The notes beneath the pieces were generated by a model. It saw nothing but the letters and a program-made list of their open reading frames with translations. It ran no database searches and had not been told where the DNA came from. DNA of 64,000 nt, taken from NCBI GenBank assembly GCA_947259185.1, contig CAMYKT010000004.1:30132-94131 (forward strand). The letters run 5' to 3'. Made by a program: the position numbers and the translations under genes. This DNA comes from an uncultured Methanobacteriaceae archaeon. Lineage in GTDB: Archaea > Methanobacteriota > Methanobacteria > Methanobacteriales > Methanobacteriaceae. Position 1 is the first letter of the stretch; each line of letters begins with the position of its first letter. Shown piece after piece: positions 23,457 to 34,860 of the stretch.

Positions 23457-26069
23457 TCACTTCCCGGATTTTATCCTCATTTCATCAATGAGTTTGTCCA
23501 GATCCACTACCTTACCATAATCACTTTTTGCCGGATCCACACCATCTTCTCCATATGTTGTCTGAATAATAACTCCCCGGTTATCCATGACGGTACCGTC
23601 CTCTTTAACATTTAAATCCTGCAAAGCATTAACCAGCCTTCTTTGCATGTAACCACTTTGAGCAGTACGGATAGCAGTATCTACCAGACCTTCTCTTCCA
23701 CCCATGGCGTGGAAGAAAAATTCTATAGGATCCAGCCCTTCTTTGTAACTGGAATGTACAAATCCTCTTGCTTTAGCACCTAATTCACCTTTTCTAAAGT
23801 GAGGTAAGGTTCTCTCATTGTAACCCCGGTCAATACGGCCACCACGAACAGATTGCTGCCCTACACAAGCGGTTATCTGAGTTAAATTCAGCATAGAACC
23901 ACGAGCACCAGTTAGAGCCATTATAACCGCATGGTTTTCATTTATATCAAAGTAACTTTCAGCTATTTCACCTGATTTATCCCTAGCTTCCCCCAGGACC
24001 TGCATGATTTTCATTTCCAGAGTTTCCTCCAGACTTCTACCCGGTAAAGCTTCCAGTTCATGGTTTTCATAAGCTTCGATTAACTGATCCACTTTTTCTT
24101 CTGCCTTGTGGAGATGTATTTCAATCCTTTCTTTGGCTTCTAGGGGTATCTCTTCATCATTGGTACTGGTGGTAAAACCCGCTTTCATGATTCCAGATAT
24201 GGCCAATTTTGTGGATGCATCCAGGAATTCACGTGCCCTATCGGTACCATATTCTTTTACTATATGGTCCAAAATTTTACCGGCAAACGCCCCGTATGCT
24301 TTTTCGTCCATTACCCCGGAAAGTAGTTGCCCATCCTCAATAACTACATAGGCATCATTTTTGCATTCTCTTTTCAAACATTCATCACATTTACGGCAGA
24401 TCTCTGCCTTGTAAACCATGTTCAAATCATTAGGCAAAAGTAAACTGAAAATCTGTTTACCAGACCATGTTTCACCAGTTCTATCCGGTATAGCCATTTT
24501 AGCCTTTCTTAGAATTTGGAATACCTGCTCTTCAGTAAATGTTGCACTTTCCCTGGTTAATAAATAAGCTCCTGAGATGTGATCGTGTATTCCTCCAATA
24601 ATAGGCCCTCCAAAACGTGGAGACAATATATGTTCCTGCACCCTCATCAGGGTTTTGGCCTCTGCCCTTGATTCTTCAGTCTGGAAGACGTGCATATTCA
24701 TTTCGTCCCCATCGAAATCAGCATTGTAAGGTGGGCAAACACAGAGGTTTAAACGGAATGTTTTATAAGGTAAAACCCTTACTTCATGAGCCATCATGGA
24801 CATCCTGTGTAATGATGGCTGTCTATTGAATAATACAATATCTCCATCTTTAAGATGCCTTTCCACAATAAATCCAGGTTCCAGTTTATCAATAACCGCT
24901 TCTTTAGTTTCTTCGTAAATCCTTATCTTTCTATCATCAGGCCTTATAACGTAGTTAGCCCCGGGGTGAACATCTGAACCATTACGTATGCACTCTTTCA
25001 TCTCTTCCATGTTCCATTCTGTTACATGAACCGGTACAGTTACTTCTTTAGCAATTAAATCAGGTACTCCCACTTCATTTATACTGATATATGGGTCAGG
25101 AGATATTACTGTACGGGCAGAGAAATTAACCCTTTTACCAGATAGATTACTTCTGAACCTACCTTCTTTGCCTTTAAGACGCTGAGCCAGAGTTTTTAAA
25201 GGTCTTCCCGATCTGTGCCTGGCAGGAGGAACACCTGAAGCTTCATTATCAAAATAAGTGGTAACGTGGTACTGTAATAATTCCCAGAGATCCTCTACAA
25301 TTAATTGAGGCGCACCTGCTTCCATGTTTTCTTTCAAACGCTGGTTAATACGAAGAATATCAACTAATTTGTGAGTTAAATCGTCTTCAGAACGTTCACC
25401 TGTTTCCAGCGTAATGGAAGGCCTTACTGTAACTGGTGGGACAGGTAGTACAGTCAAAATCATCCATTCAGGTCTTGCTACTTCAGGATTAACCCCTAAT
25501 AGTAAAGCATCTTCATCAGGTATGATTTCTAACCGTTCCCTGACTTCACTGGGGGTCAGCTTATAGTTACCCTCTACAATGGAGACTGGTTTATCTATTT
25601 TAACGTCTTCCTGTTCCTCTTCACAATGAGGACATTTATCCCTTCGGGCAACGGTATATATCTCTTTGATAATATTGGTTAAACTATCCTCATTATTCAT
25701 CAAATATTCAAATTTCCCTTTATAATCAACTATCTCGCTGTCAGTAAGAAGAATTCTGCCGCAACTGTGGCAGGTGGACCGGAGTATCTTGTGAAGAGTA
25801 TCAGCAAAACCTACATGAATAACTGGCCTGGCCAGATTTATACTTCCAAAGTGGCCCTGACAGTCACCTCCTTTAGATCCACACGATCTGCATTTCAAAC
25901 TGGGGTCTATAACACCTAATCGAGGATCCATTAAACCATTTTCAATGGGATAACCATCCTCATCATAGGTATCCGGGGTTACGATTTTGGTCACAGACAT
26001 CTTTCTAATGTCCTCCGGAGACATGAGACCAAAATTAATCTGGGAAATTTTCTTTAAAACTCCTTTCAA
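23457..26069 (-). CDS. rpoA1: RNA polymerase subunit A' (RpoA1)
   Basis: An 870-residue N-terminal part of the largest subunit. It holds the catalytic NADFDGDEMN motif whose three aspartates bind the active-site Mg2+, the zinc-binding clamp motif CRSCGSKGGDCQGHFG near residue 60, a second Cys-rich site (CHSCG...CPHC) and the bridge-helix region GGREGLVDTAIRTAQSGYMQRRL. TTG start preceded by GGAGAG. Part of the rpoH-rpoA2 operon. Confidence 0.98.
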   Translation of the reverse strand: MKGVLKKISQINFGLMSPEDIRKMSVTKIVTPDTYDEDGYPIENGLMDPRLGVIDPSLKCRSCGSKGGDCQGHFGSINLARPVIHVGFADTLHKILRSTCHSCGRILLTDSEIVDYKGKFEYLMNNEDSLTNIIKEIYTVARRDKCPHCEEEQEDVKIDKPVSIVEGNYKLTPSEVRERLEIIPDEDALLLGVNPEVARPEWMILTVLPVPPVTVRPSITLETGERSEDDLTHKLVDILRINQRLKENMEAGAPQLIVEDLWELLQYHVTTYFDNEASGVPPARHRSGRPLKTLAQRLKGKEGRFRSNLSGKRVNFSARTVISPDPYISINEVGVPDLIAKEVTVPVHVTEWNMEEMKECIRNGSDVHPGANYVIRPDDRKIRIYEETKEAVIDKLEPGFIVERHLKDGDIVLFNRQPSLHRMSMMAHEVRVLPYKTFRLNLCVCPPYNADFDGDEMNMHVFQTEESRAEAKTLMRVQEHILSPRFGGPIIGGIHDHISGAYLLTRESATFTEEQVFQILRKAKMAIPDRTGETWSGKQIFSLLLPNDLNMVYKAEICRKCDECLKRECKNDAYVVIEDGQLLSGVMDEKAYGAFAGKILDHIVKEYGTDRAREFLDASTKLAISGIMKAGFTTSTNDEEIPLEAKERIEIHLHKAEEKVDQLIEAYENHELEALPGRSLEETLEMKIMQVLGEARDKSGEIAESYFDINENHAVIMALTGARGSMLNLTQITACVGQQSVRGGRIDRGYNERTLPHFRKGELGAKARGFVHSSYKEGLDPIEFFFHAMGGREGLVDTAIRTAQSGYMQRRLVNALQDLNVKEDGTVMDNRGVIIQTTYGEDGVDPAKSDYGKVVDLDKLIDEMRIKSGK

Positions 26070-26114
26070 GGTATTCTCTCCTTCAATTATGCTCCTTTAA
26101 TCCCTATAATTTCC

Positions 26115-27926
26115 TTATGCTTTATCTTCAAGAACAAGTTTGGGGAATATACACAGGCTTTTTAGTTCGTCCAGTAAAAGTTTGAATGCGTATGAGATTT
26201 CTATAGGGAATGAATCCGAATCACCGCAGATAGGGCAGTATGTTTTATCTCTTATCCGATCATATACTGCCACCATTCCACATTCACCACATACAATAGC
26301 TTCATATTTATCCGATTCATCCAATAATCTTTCTTTAAGTGCTAATGCGGCACCATGGGCAATTAAACAATCCCTTTCCATCTCACCAAATCGAAGACCG
26401 CCTTCCCTGGCTCTACCTTCAGTTGGTTGCCGGGTTAATACCTGTACTGGTCCTCTGGAACGGGCATATACTTTATCCGTGGTCATGTGGTGTAGCTTCT
26501 GGTAGTAAGCTACCCCTACAAATATTTCTGCCTCGATTCTCTCACCGGTGATTCCATTATATAATGATTCCACACCTGCTGTTTCAAATCCGTTTTCCTT
26601 TAATGAATCTTTAATATCGGATTCCAGTTCTCCAGTGAAAGGAGTACCATCCACGCGCCTTCCATCCATACAGCCGGATTTACCTCCCAACATTTCCAGA
26701 ACCTGTCCAACAGACATCCTGGAAGGTATAGCGTGAGGATTTACCACCAGATCAGGTACAACTCCATCTTCAGTAAAAGGCATGTTTTCCTGCGATACTA
26801 TTAGTCCTACTACTCCTTTCTGTCCATGACGGGAAGCAAATTTATCTCCAAATTCAGGCTGTCTCTGATCCCTAACTCTTATTTTAGCCAAACGACTACC
26901 TTCAACAGTTTCAGTGAAAAGTACAGCATCTACAACTCCTTTTTCCCCATGTCTAACAGTGACTGAGGTTTCTCTTCGACGTTCGGCCACGGTACCAAAT
27001 TCATCTATTTCTTCTAAAAATCTAGGAGGTGAAGTTTTACCAATCAGTACATCTCCTGATGAAACATAAGATTCTGGATTCACCACCCCATCTTCATCCA
27101 GGTGCCGGTAAGATTCTTCAGACCTGTAGCCTCTGACACCCTTTTCAGGAATCTCAAATTTGTCTTCCTGTCCCCCCGGATATCTCCTTTCAGAAGCTTC
27201 ATAAGATCTGAAAAATGATGAACGCGAAAGTCCTCTTTCTATGGAGGCTTTATTCAAAATAAGGGCATCTTCCATATTGTATCCTTCGTAGGACATTACT
27301 GCTACTATGAAATTCTGTCCAGATGGCCTTTTGTCATAACCTGTGGCATCTATAATTCTGGTTTTAACAATAGGAACTTGAGGATGGTGTAAAAGGTGAG
27401 CACGGGTATCAGTACGTAATCCATAGTTAGAAACATAAAGACCCAGGGCCTGTTTAGTCATCCCTGCTTCCATGGTATTACGCGGTGATGAATTGTGGTT
27501 AGCAAAGGGAATAATGCCTGCACAGATTCCCAGCATGGTGGAAGGATCTATTTCCAGGTGGGTATGATCTTCATTCAAATAGTTCAAACCCATGGCGATA
27601 TAGGCATTTTCTTCCTCTTCTGCATCCAGATATTCAATAATTCCTTCAGTTAAAAGTTGTTCCCATTTTAGTTCCCCATCTTTTATAAGAGATATGTGTT
27701 CTTCTTTTAAGGCAGGTTCCCCTCCATTAACCACAATCAGTGGCCTTCTGGCTCTTCCAGGGTCATTGAATATGTAAACTTCATCAGTTTCAGAATAATG
27801 AGTAATGTTCATCTCATGGGAAATTTCTCCAGATCTTCTTTTTTCCCTCATATCCTGGACAAAAGATTCCGGATCGTTGCAGGTTCCTATGAGTTTCCCG
27901 TTAATAAAAATTTTAGCTTTTCTCAC
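26115..27926 (-). CDS. rpoB1: RNA polymerase subunit B' (RpoB1)
   Basis: A 603-residue C-terminal half of the second largest subunit. Marks are [32 protein letters not shown] and the C-terminal zinc ribbon [23 protein letters not shown] followed by [14 protein letters not shown]. The split of RpoB into B'' and B' is normal in Methanobacteriales; here the GTG start has its own GGAGG site 51 bases after the rpoB2 stop, so this is not a frameshift. Confidence 0.98.
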   Translation of the reverse strand: MRKAKIFINGKLIGTCNDPESFVQDMREKRRSGEISHEMNITHYSETDEVYIFNDPGRARRPLIVVNGGEPALKEEHISLIKDGELKWEQLLTEGIIEYLDAEEEENAYIAMGLNYLNEDHTHLEIDPSTMLGICAGIIPFANHNSSPRNTMEAGMTKQALGLYVSNYGLRTDTRAHLLHHPQVPIVKTRIIDATGYDKRPSGQNFIVAVMSYEGYNMEDALILNKASIERGLSRSSFFRSYEASERRYPGGQEDKFEIPEKGVRGYRSEESYRHLDEDGVVNPESYVSSGDVLIGKTSPPRFLEEIDEFGTVAERRRETSVTVRHGEKGVVDAVLFTETVEGSRLAKIRVRDQRQPEFGDKFASRHGQKGVVGLIVSQENMPFTEDGVVPDLVVNPHAIPSRMSVGQVLEMLGGKSGCMDGRRVDGTPFTGELESDIKDSLKENGFETAGVESLYNGITGERIEAEIFVGVAYYQKLHHMTTDKVYARSRGPVQVLTRQPTEGRAREGGLRFGEMERDCLIAHGAALALKERLLDESDKYEAIVCGECGMVAVYDRIRDKTYCPICGDSDSFPIEISYAFKLLLDELKSLCIFPKLVLEDKA

Positions 27927-27977
27927 GAAATTGCCTCCAAAATTAAAAAATTAGATAAAATAAAAAAAGTGGTGGAT

Positions 27978-29522
27978 TTAATTAAGAACCCCCATTTTCT
28001 TAATGATATTTTCGATTTCCTCAGGATCTGAGCCTTCAGATATCTTAGACATTAAAGCCAGGTTTTTCACCAGCCCACAATTAGGTCCTTCCGGGGTTTC
28101 ATTGGGACATATTTTACCAAATTGAGTAGGATGCAAATCCCGTGCTTCAAAGTGAGGTTGACTTCTACTTAATGGAGAAACTACCCTCCTCATATGGGAA
28201 AGTGTTCCCATATAACTGGTACGATCCAGTAGTTGGCTTACCCCTGCTCTTCCACCCACCCAGTTACCGGTGGCTATGGCGTGTTTAATATTTTCAGTTA
28301 AAACATCAGAACGCACTGCCTGTTTTACAGAAGGTTCTTTTCCTCTTGCCAAGCTCCTTTCTAATTGATAAGTCATGTCTCGTGTTAAGCTTGTAAATGC
28401 TACCCGGAATAAATCTTCCATCAAATCTCCAGAAACCCGGAGTCTTTTATTAGTATAATGGTCCTTATCGTGTGGTTCTCTCTGCTCGGAAATAACCTGA
28501 AGTAACATTTCTGTCATTTCAGCCAGATAGGTTGCTTTATCTCCTCTTTTTTCAGATTCAACACCCATATGAGGTAGAAGGTATCTATCAATAACGTCTT
28601 CTGCTCTTCTTATCCTGTATTCTTCAGTCATTCCCTTGGCAACCCGGTTACCAATGTATTTAATGGCGCTTTTAGTTAAATACTCTCGACGTTCTTCATT
28701 AGAGAGTTCTTCCATTTCCTGAGCTTCAATCTTCAGGGCCTGGTCAGAAACCTGTATATCGTCCGCCACAATCATCTGGAAATTGAAGTCATCTGAGATA
28801 TGAGTAATGATTTCTTCATCAGTGGCCAGTCCCATGGCTCGTAGTAATATTACCAGAGGTATCTCTCCCGGAACATAAGGGAAGGAAATTCTTAAGAAAA
28901 CACCAGTTTTTCTTGGTTTTCGATATTCCAAAGAAATTCTAGCTCTGAAACCACTTTTAATTGAAGTAACTATGGCTTTAGCTCTTCTATCATGAATTTC
29001 GCCTATTCTTTCCAGAATAACCTTATTAGGTGCTATCTCTTCCATAGTAACAATAGCCCGTTCCGAACCATTAACAATGAAGTATCCTCCCGCATCTTGA
29101 GGATCTTCACCCTTATCAGTAAGTTCTTTTTTATTTAATCCTGCCAGGTGACAGATATCAGACTTGAGCATTAAAGGAAGTTCCCCGATATACACCTTTT
29201 CAAAATCCGGAGCGGGTTCTTCTTTTTTAATAAGCCGCATATCCAGATACATGTGCGCAGAATAAGTTAAATTCCTTAAGCGGGCTTCAGTAGGAAAAAT
29301 CAAACTTTTTGAACCATCAGCTTCCTTGGTAAAAGGTTTTCTAATTTCCAGTTTTCCGGTTTCAACCGAATATTCTCCCTGTTCTAAGACAATTGACTCA
29401 GTTATATCAATTATGTCCTGTATACGATGATTTACAAAATCATTATATGAATTTATGTGGTGATCTACCAGATTATATTCATCGAAAAACGCGTCTACTA
29501 ATCCCCATGTGCTCTTTTTCAT
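27978..29522 (-). CDS. rpoB2: RNA polymerase subunit B'' (RpoB2)
   Basis: A 514-residue N-terminal half of the second largest subunit: GGYFIVNGSERAIVTMEEI in the lobe, RVSGDLMEDLFRVAFTSLTRDM, and HFEARDLHPTQFGKICPNETPEGPNCGLVKNLALM (fork region). It ends shortly after this motif, where the B''/B' split lies in the order. GGAGG precedes the ATG. Second gene of the operon, 109 bases after rpoH. Confidence 0.98.
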   Translation of the reverse strand: MKKSTWGLVDAFFDEYNLVDHHINSYNDFVNHRIQDIIDITESIVLEQGEYSVETGKLEIRKPFTKEADGSKSLIFPTEARLRNLTYSAHMYLDMRLIKKEEPAPDFEKVYIGELPLMLKSDICHLAGLNKKELTDKGEDPQDAGGYFIVNGSERAIVTMEEIAPNKVILERIGEIHDRRAKAIVTSIKSGFRARISLEYRKPRKTGVFLRISFPYVPGEIPLVILLRAMGLATDEEIITHISDDFNFQMIVADDIQVSDQALKIEAQEMEELSNEERREYLTKSAIKYIGNRVAKGMTEEYRIRRAEDVIDRYLLPHMGVESEKRGDKATYLAEMTEMLLQVISEQREPHDKDHYTNKRLRVSGDLMEDLFRVAFTSLTRDMTYQLERSLARGKEPSVKQAVRSDVLTENIKHAIATGNWVGGRAGVSQLLDRTSYMGTLSHMRRVVSPLSRSQPHFEARDLHPTQFGKICPNETPEGPNCGLVKNLALMSKISEGSDPEEIENIIKKMGVLN

Positions 29523-29631
29523 GGACTTCCTCCAAAAATAATACCAGTTAATAATTTAGTCAAATATTCCTCAAATATTTTTATTGAGTTATTTTTGAAC
29601 TATGAGAGTAAAAATAACTAAAATGATTAAA

Positions 29632-29865
29632 TTAATCCTTTACAAGCCTATAAGTAATAAATTTTCCTGCTGTAGAGCTTTTTCTAGTAATTTCAAGAAT
29701 GTCTCCCTCTTTTGCCCCAATAGACTTGGCCACCGGGTCATCAGATTTTATTTTTGGGAGCTGCTCCAGGTGAATATCCATCTTTTTAAGTACCTTATTA
29801 GATTCGGATTTCGACAAAACAGCATGATCTGGTACCATTTCATGTTTCAAGATGTCCTTCTTCAC
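29632..29865 (-). CDS. rpoH: RNA polymerase subunit H (RpoH)
   Basis: A 77-residue archaeal homolog of the C-terminal domain of eukaryotic Rpb5: HEMVPDHAVLSKSESNKVL, then LPKIKSDDPVAKSIGAKEGDILEI and YRLVKD. It binds the jaw side of the polymerase. GTG start after TGGAGGATAAATT. First protein gene of the operon; no TATA box lies between it and the tRNA-Lys gene 43 bases upstream. Confidence 0.97.
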   Translation of the reverse strand: MKKDILKHEMVPDHAVLSKSESNKVLKKMDIHLEQLPKIKSDDPVAKSIGAKEGDILEITRKSSTAGKFITYRLVKD

Positions 29866-29908
29866 AATTTATCCTCCAGTAAAAAATCCCAGTAAAAAAA
29901 TCAGTAAA
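29866..29908 (-). promoter_or_regulatory. Three TTTACTG repeats and T-runs before rpoH
   Basis: The 43-base spacer between tRNA-Lys and rpoH contains TTTACTG three times, two of them preceded by a run of at least five T. It has no TATA element. It could be a tRNA 3'-processing or partial termination site that sets how much transcript reaches rpoH. Confidence 0.4.
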
Positions 29909-29983
<75 letters not shown>

Positions 29984-29990
29984 AATAGTG

Positions 29991-30450
<460 letters not shown>

Positions 30451-30490
30451 TTTAATATCTTATTTCAATACTTCACTTTTAAGAAGTGCA

Positions 30491-30500
30491 GTATATAAAT
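30491..30500 (-). promoter_or_regulatory. TATA box for tRNA-Tyr
   Basis: ATTTATATAC on the minus strand lies about 46 bases before the tRNA 5' end, which places the start of transcription about 20 bases upstream of the mature tRNA. Confidence 0.6.
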
Positions 30501-30542
30501 CTCTTAGAGATTCATTATTTGAATTAAGTTGTATATAAATTA

Positions 30543-30619
<77 letters not shown>

Positions 30620-30633
30620 TCATGATAAAACAT

Positions 30634-30736
<103 letters not shown>

Positions 30737-30753
30737 CCATTTTAGGCAGTATT

Positions 30754-30765
30754 AGCTTAAATACT
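30754..30765 (-). promoter_or_regulatory. TATA box for tRNA-Thr / tRNA-Pro
   Basis: AGTATTTAAGCT on the minus strand, centred 27 bases before the tRNA-Thr 5' end, puts the start of transcription at or next to the first base of the tRNA. Confidence 0.6.
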
Positions 30766-30930
30766 TTGTGGTAGATTTCCACTTAAAAAGCATCTGGTGG
30801 GTGAAGATAATTTTTTTAATAATCAGATTATGTATAAAAAATATTTAAACATTAACCATTATTAATTATTCCCGGTGATTTCAAATTTTTAATATTTGAC
30901 CGGTTATCTACACATTAACAGTTTTATTAC

Positions 30931-32169
30931 TTAAAGATTGTCATTTAATTTTTTAAAATAAGCATTTTTCAATGCCTCCACCGCAGGTAATTTTTCCCCG
31001 GCTAAGAGATTTATGCATGCCCCCCCACCACTACTTATATGATCTATCTCTTCTTCAAAGCCCATTTGAACCGCAGCAGCTCCTAAATGACCCCCTCCAA
31101 TAATAGAAAACCCGGAGGAGGATGCAATTGCATTTAAAATATCTGCAGTCCCAATACTAAATTCAGGATTTTCAAAAACTCCTGCAGGTCCATTAGCAAA
31201 AATAGTGGAAGACTTGCGTATGATTTGGGCATATAATTTAATGGATTCTATACCAATATCATAAATAGGAGCATCTGGAATTTTTCCAACTGAAATATCA
31301 ATTCTTTTATTATTTTCACATACGGCTACATCAATAGGAATTAAGATCTTATCCTTAAATTTAGTTATAAGATCCTTAGCAACATTAACATAATCCTGAT
31401 ATCCTTTATTTTCTATAAATTTTTTATTAGTCGGACCAATCTCTATATCTGATGCCTGGAGAAATATGTTAGCCACCAGTCCCGTAGTTAAAATATGATC
31501 TGCGCTACCATTTTCCAGCACATTTTGCATAACATGTATGGAATCATCAGCTTTGACTCCCCCTAAAACATAAGTACATGGTTTTTTTACATTATCCAGA
31601 GCACCAGTCAATATTTTAAGCTCTTTTTCCATTATCCTGCCTGCAGCAGAGGGTAATTCAAATGTGAATCCTATTAAAGATGGTTGAGATCTATGTGCAG
31701 CTGCAAAAGCATCATTTACAAAATAATCAACCACCGGGGCTAATTTATTAACCAGATGGGTTGATGATTGTGGGGAAATCTCTCTTTTTAAAACCTCTTC
31801 CGAATAAAAACGAACATTTTCTAAAAGAAGAATATCCCCCTTTTTCATATTACCTATAGTTTCCCGGGCAGCACATCCAAAAATGTCCTCCACATAGATT
31901 ACACTATGATTTAATATTTTAGACATGACATGGGCATGTTGCTCCAGGGTAGTGAAATCTTTTTTACCTGGTCGGCTTTGATGGGCTAATATTACAGTTT
32001 TCGCTCCTTTATTAGATAGTTCTTGTATGGTTTCTGCATGTAACTTCATCCGGGTATCATCTAAAATGATTCCAGTATGGGGGTCCACCGGGGAATTTAT
32101 ATCCACCCTGATTAGAACAGTTTTGTTATCCAGTTGAAAATCATCCAAGGTGTTTAATTTAAGGGACAT
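30931..32169 (-). CDS. pgk: Phosphoglycerate kinase
   Basis: A 412-residue enzyme interconverting 1,3-bisphosphoglycerate + ADP and 3-phosphoglycerate + ATP; in methanogens it works mainly in gluconeogenesis. Signs are LIRVDINSPVDPHTG and HQSRPGKKDFTTLEQH (substrate arginines), LLENVRFYSEE, YFVNDAFAAAHRSQPS, TYVLGGVKADDS and the nucleotide site SIIGGGHLGAA. Archaeal type. GGGAGG lies six bases before the ATG. It follows tpiA by 82 bases, forming a two-gene glycolytic unit. Confidence 0.97.
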   Translation of the reverse strand: MSLKLNTLDDFQLDNKTVLIRVDINSPVDPHTGIILDDTRMKLHAETIQELSNKGAKTVILAHQSRPGKKDFTTLEQHAHVMSKILNHSVIYVEDIFGCAARETIGNMKKGDILLLENVRFYSEEVLKREISPQSSTHLVNKLAPVVDYFVNDAFAAAHRSQPSLIGFTFELPSAAGRIMEKELKILTGALDNVKKPCTYVLGGVKADDSIHVMQNVLENGSADHILTTGLVANIFLQASDIEIGPTNKKFIENKGYQDYVNVAKDLITKFKDKILIPIDVAVCENNKRIDISVGKIPDAPIYDIGIESIKLYAQIIRKSSTIFANGPAGVFENPEFSIGTADILNAIASSSGFSIIGGGHLGAAAVQMGFEEEIDHISSGGGACINLLAGEKLPAVEALKNAYFKKLNDNL

Positions 32170-32251
32170 TATACGCCTCCCTATAAATCCAGATTAGTTC
32201 TAGATGAAATGTTGTTAATAGAATAAATGTTTACTAATAGAGCATTATGAA

Positions 32252-32950
<699 letters not shown>

Positions 32951-32962
32951 CTAGAATTATTT

Positions 32963-32975
32963 CTATATATAAAAT
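32963..32975 (-). promoter_or_regulatory. TATA box for tpiA-pgk
   Basis: TTTTATATATAG on the minus strand lies about 37 bases before the tpiA start codon, which predicts a leader of only about 10 bases. Confidence 0.55.
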
Positions 32976-33193
32976 ATGAATGTTCACTATTATAAAAATA
33001 TTTTGTTGAGTCTAAATACCCCATTAAATATAATAAATAGTTAATTTCAAATCAAAGAGCTAGAAAAAAAGATTTACTAACAAAATAAAATATTTAGTCT
33101 TTAAAACAAAAAAAAGATTAAATAAAACTTAGAATAACTTTTCAAATACTAATTTCTTTAAAAAAAAAAGAGTAGATTTAAAAAACCAGAGTA

Positions 33194-34768
33194 TTAGTTG
33201 TAGGTCACTACAATATCTCTAACTGAAGAACAGGTAGCGGTGTAGTGTTTACTGCCATAACGTTTGGTAACTAGAGATGGTTCGAATGATGTCCATTTAC
33301 CATTAATCATTACATTTAACCATCGATGATTGTATGCGTAAGAAGTGGCTCCCTGTACAACTCTAACGGTGTATCCGTTAGCACTTAACACTTTAGCTGC
33401 CCAGTCAGATAATCCCCAGCAATCTCCAAAACCAGTACTTTCGACACCAGCAGCAGTGGTTGCTGCTCCATCTCTATGATTCAGGTTTTGATTGATATAT
33501 CTAGCTAGGGTTTCCAGACCTGCAGTTCCTTGTAGGCCATTTAACTGTCCTTTTCCAAGGTTAGTGACTGAATTTTGAATGGTTGATGCGCTTACTGTAA
33601 CGAAATTTGCTAATGCGTTGTTCTGATATTCAAAGGAGAGAATTCTGGAATAATAAAGTACCATTGATTCGTAGTTTAGAGTTCCAAGAGAAGTAGACTG
33701 AGATTCAGGAGCTTTGCCTGTAGATTCCATGTAACTCTTAATGAGATTAGCAATTTGTAAGTATTCAGGAGCATTAATACGTCCTGCTATGTTTTCTGAA
33801 GGTTTATTCGCTGGTTCCTGTGGATTAAACTCTTGAATTGCGCCATTAACACCCTTGTTAGTATTATCCAGACTGGTAGCCATCATAAGTAAAAATGGGG
33901 CCATTTCTACTCTCTTTCCAGATATGGTTACAAAATTGGGTAATACGCCGTTATTGTTTATAAAGTTTCTAACTCTTACTGCAGCCTCTCCAATTTGAGC
34001 TTTAGTAAATGAATTACCAACCGCAGTCAATTTATTCTGGTTAGAATTATTTTCTGGTTGTGGTGCTGGTTGTGGTGCTGGTTGTGGTGCTGGTTGTGGT
34101 GCTGGTTCTGCAGCAACCGGTTTAGTTTCTTGTTGTGCCGTATTGGCCGGTGAATCAGGCAATTTTTGCCCATTCCATGGAGCGATAGATGCAAAATTAG
34201 GTAGAGTTTTTTGATTCCAGTTAAAGGCAACTATTCTAGAATAAACATAGATCAATGATTCGTAACTTATAGTACCTCTTGATGAAGTAACATAAGGTGT
34301 AGCTTGAGAATTAGTTTCTATCTGAGTTTTTATGTCTTTAGCAAGATTTAAATATTCTGATTTTTGTATAGTACCCTTTGTAATTTGATCACGGCTATGT
34401 GCAGGTTCTTGAATACTGTATTGGACCTTCTGACCATTTTTTCCATCATTTACATCTATGGTGGTAGTACTTAAGATAAGTAAAAAATCACTCATAGGTA
34501 CTCGTTGATTAGAAATGGTCACAAAGTTAGGCAATGTTTTATGTGTTTCAATAAAATTTTTTACCCTATTTGCAGCATCTCCTACCTGAGCCGTTGAATA
34601 AGAATTACCGGTAGGTACTAATTCTTTTTTAATATTAGAACTGTCTTCTAACTGATTATTAATATCCGGATCTAATGATTCAACATCAGTTCCATAGCTA
34701 TAGTTTACGTTGAGCAATGCCGCTGCTGAAAAAAGTAGTAGCATTGCTAGTATAAAGCTTCGCTTAAT
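33194..34768 (-). CDS. Secreted pseudomurein-binding protein with transglutaminase-like domain
   Basis: A secreted protein of about 524 residues. A signal peptide (KRSFILAMLLLFSAAALL) is followed by two pairs of pseudomurein-binding-repeat units (RVKNFIETHKTLPNFVTI, SYESLIYVYSRIVAFNW, RVRNFINNNGVLPNFVTI, NYESMVLYYSRILSFEY) split by a PAPQ linker. The C-terminal domain has a papain/transglutaminase-like site: Cys in GDCWGLSDWAAKVLSANGY, His in NHRWLNVMINGKW, with Glu in SFEPS where Asp is usual. It resembles pseudomurein endoisopeptidases (C71) and may remodel the cell wall. Start: GGAGG (34776-34780) sits seven bases before an ATT codon at 34768, where the signal peptide begins; TTG at 34792 lacks a ribosome site. 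Confidence 0.8.
   Translation of the reverse strand: MKRSFILAMLLLFSAAALLNVNYSYGTDVESLDPDINNQLEDSSNIKKELVPTGNSYSTAQVGDAANRVKNFIETHKTLPNFVTISNQRVPMSDFLLILSTTTIDVNDGKNGQKVQYSIQEPAHSRDQITKGTIQKSEYLNLAKDIKTQIETNSQATPYVTSSRGTISYESLIYVYSRIVAFNWNQKTLPNFASIAPWNGQKLPDSPANTAQQETKPVAAEPAPQPAPQPAPQPAPQPENNSNQNKLTAVGNSFTKAQIGEAAVRVRNFINNNGVLPNFVTISGKRVEMAPFLLMMATSLDNTNKGVNGAIQEFNPQEPANKPSENIAGRINAPEYLQIANLIKSYMESTGKAPESQSTSLGTLNYESMVLYYSRILSFEYQNNALANFVTVSASTIQNSVTNLGKGQLNGLQGTAGLETLARYINQNLNHRDGAATTAAGVESTGFGDCWGLSDWAAKVLSANGYTVRVVQGATSYAYNHRWLNVMINGKWTSFEPSLVTKRYGSKHYTATCSSVRDIVVTYN
34056..34103 (-). repeat. Four tandem 12-base repeats (PAPQ linker)
   Basis: GGTTGTGGTGCT is repeated four times exactly in the plus-strand reading, coding for a Pro-Ala-Pro-Gln linker between the two repeat pairs of the pseudomurein-binding protein. 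The repeat number is likely to vary between strains. Confidence 0.85.
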
Positions 34769-34848
34769 TGTACCGCCTCCACGCCTAAACAATAAAAAAA
34801 GTTTATTTAGGCCTTTGGTAACAATATAAACTATTCACATCACATTAC

Positions 34849-34856
34849 TATATAAA
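34849..34856 (-). promoter_or_regulatory. TATA box of the pseudomurein-binding protein gene
   Basis: TTTATATA on the minus strand, preceded by AACC as a BRE-like stretch, predicts a start near 34827 and a leader of about 59 bases. That leader would contain the 7-bp hairpin GCCTAAA/TTTAGGC (about 34783-34812) just upstream of the ribosome site. Confidence 0.6.
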
Positions 34857-34860
34857 GGTT

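Noticed and set aside
26115..29522. Second largest RNA polymerase subunit in two pieces, possible frameshift
   Set aside because: The B''/B' split is normal for Methanobacteriales, and each half has its own ribosome site and start codon. Likewise A'/A''.
34056..34103. Short tandem repeat considered as a CRISPR remnant
   Set aside because: The copies are contiguous, without spacers, and encode an in-frame Pro-Ala-Pro-Gln linker.
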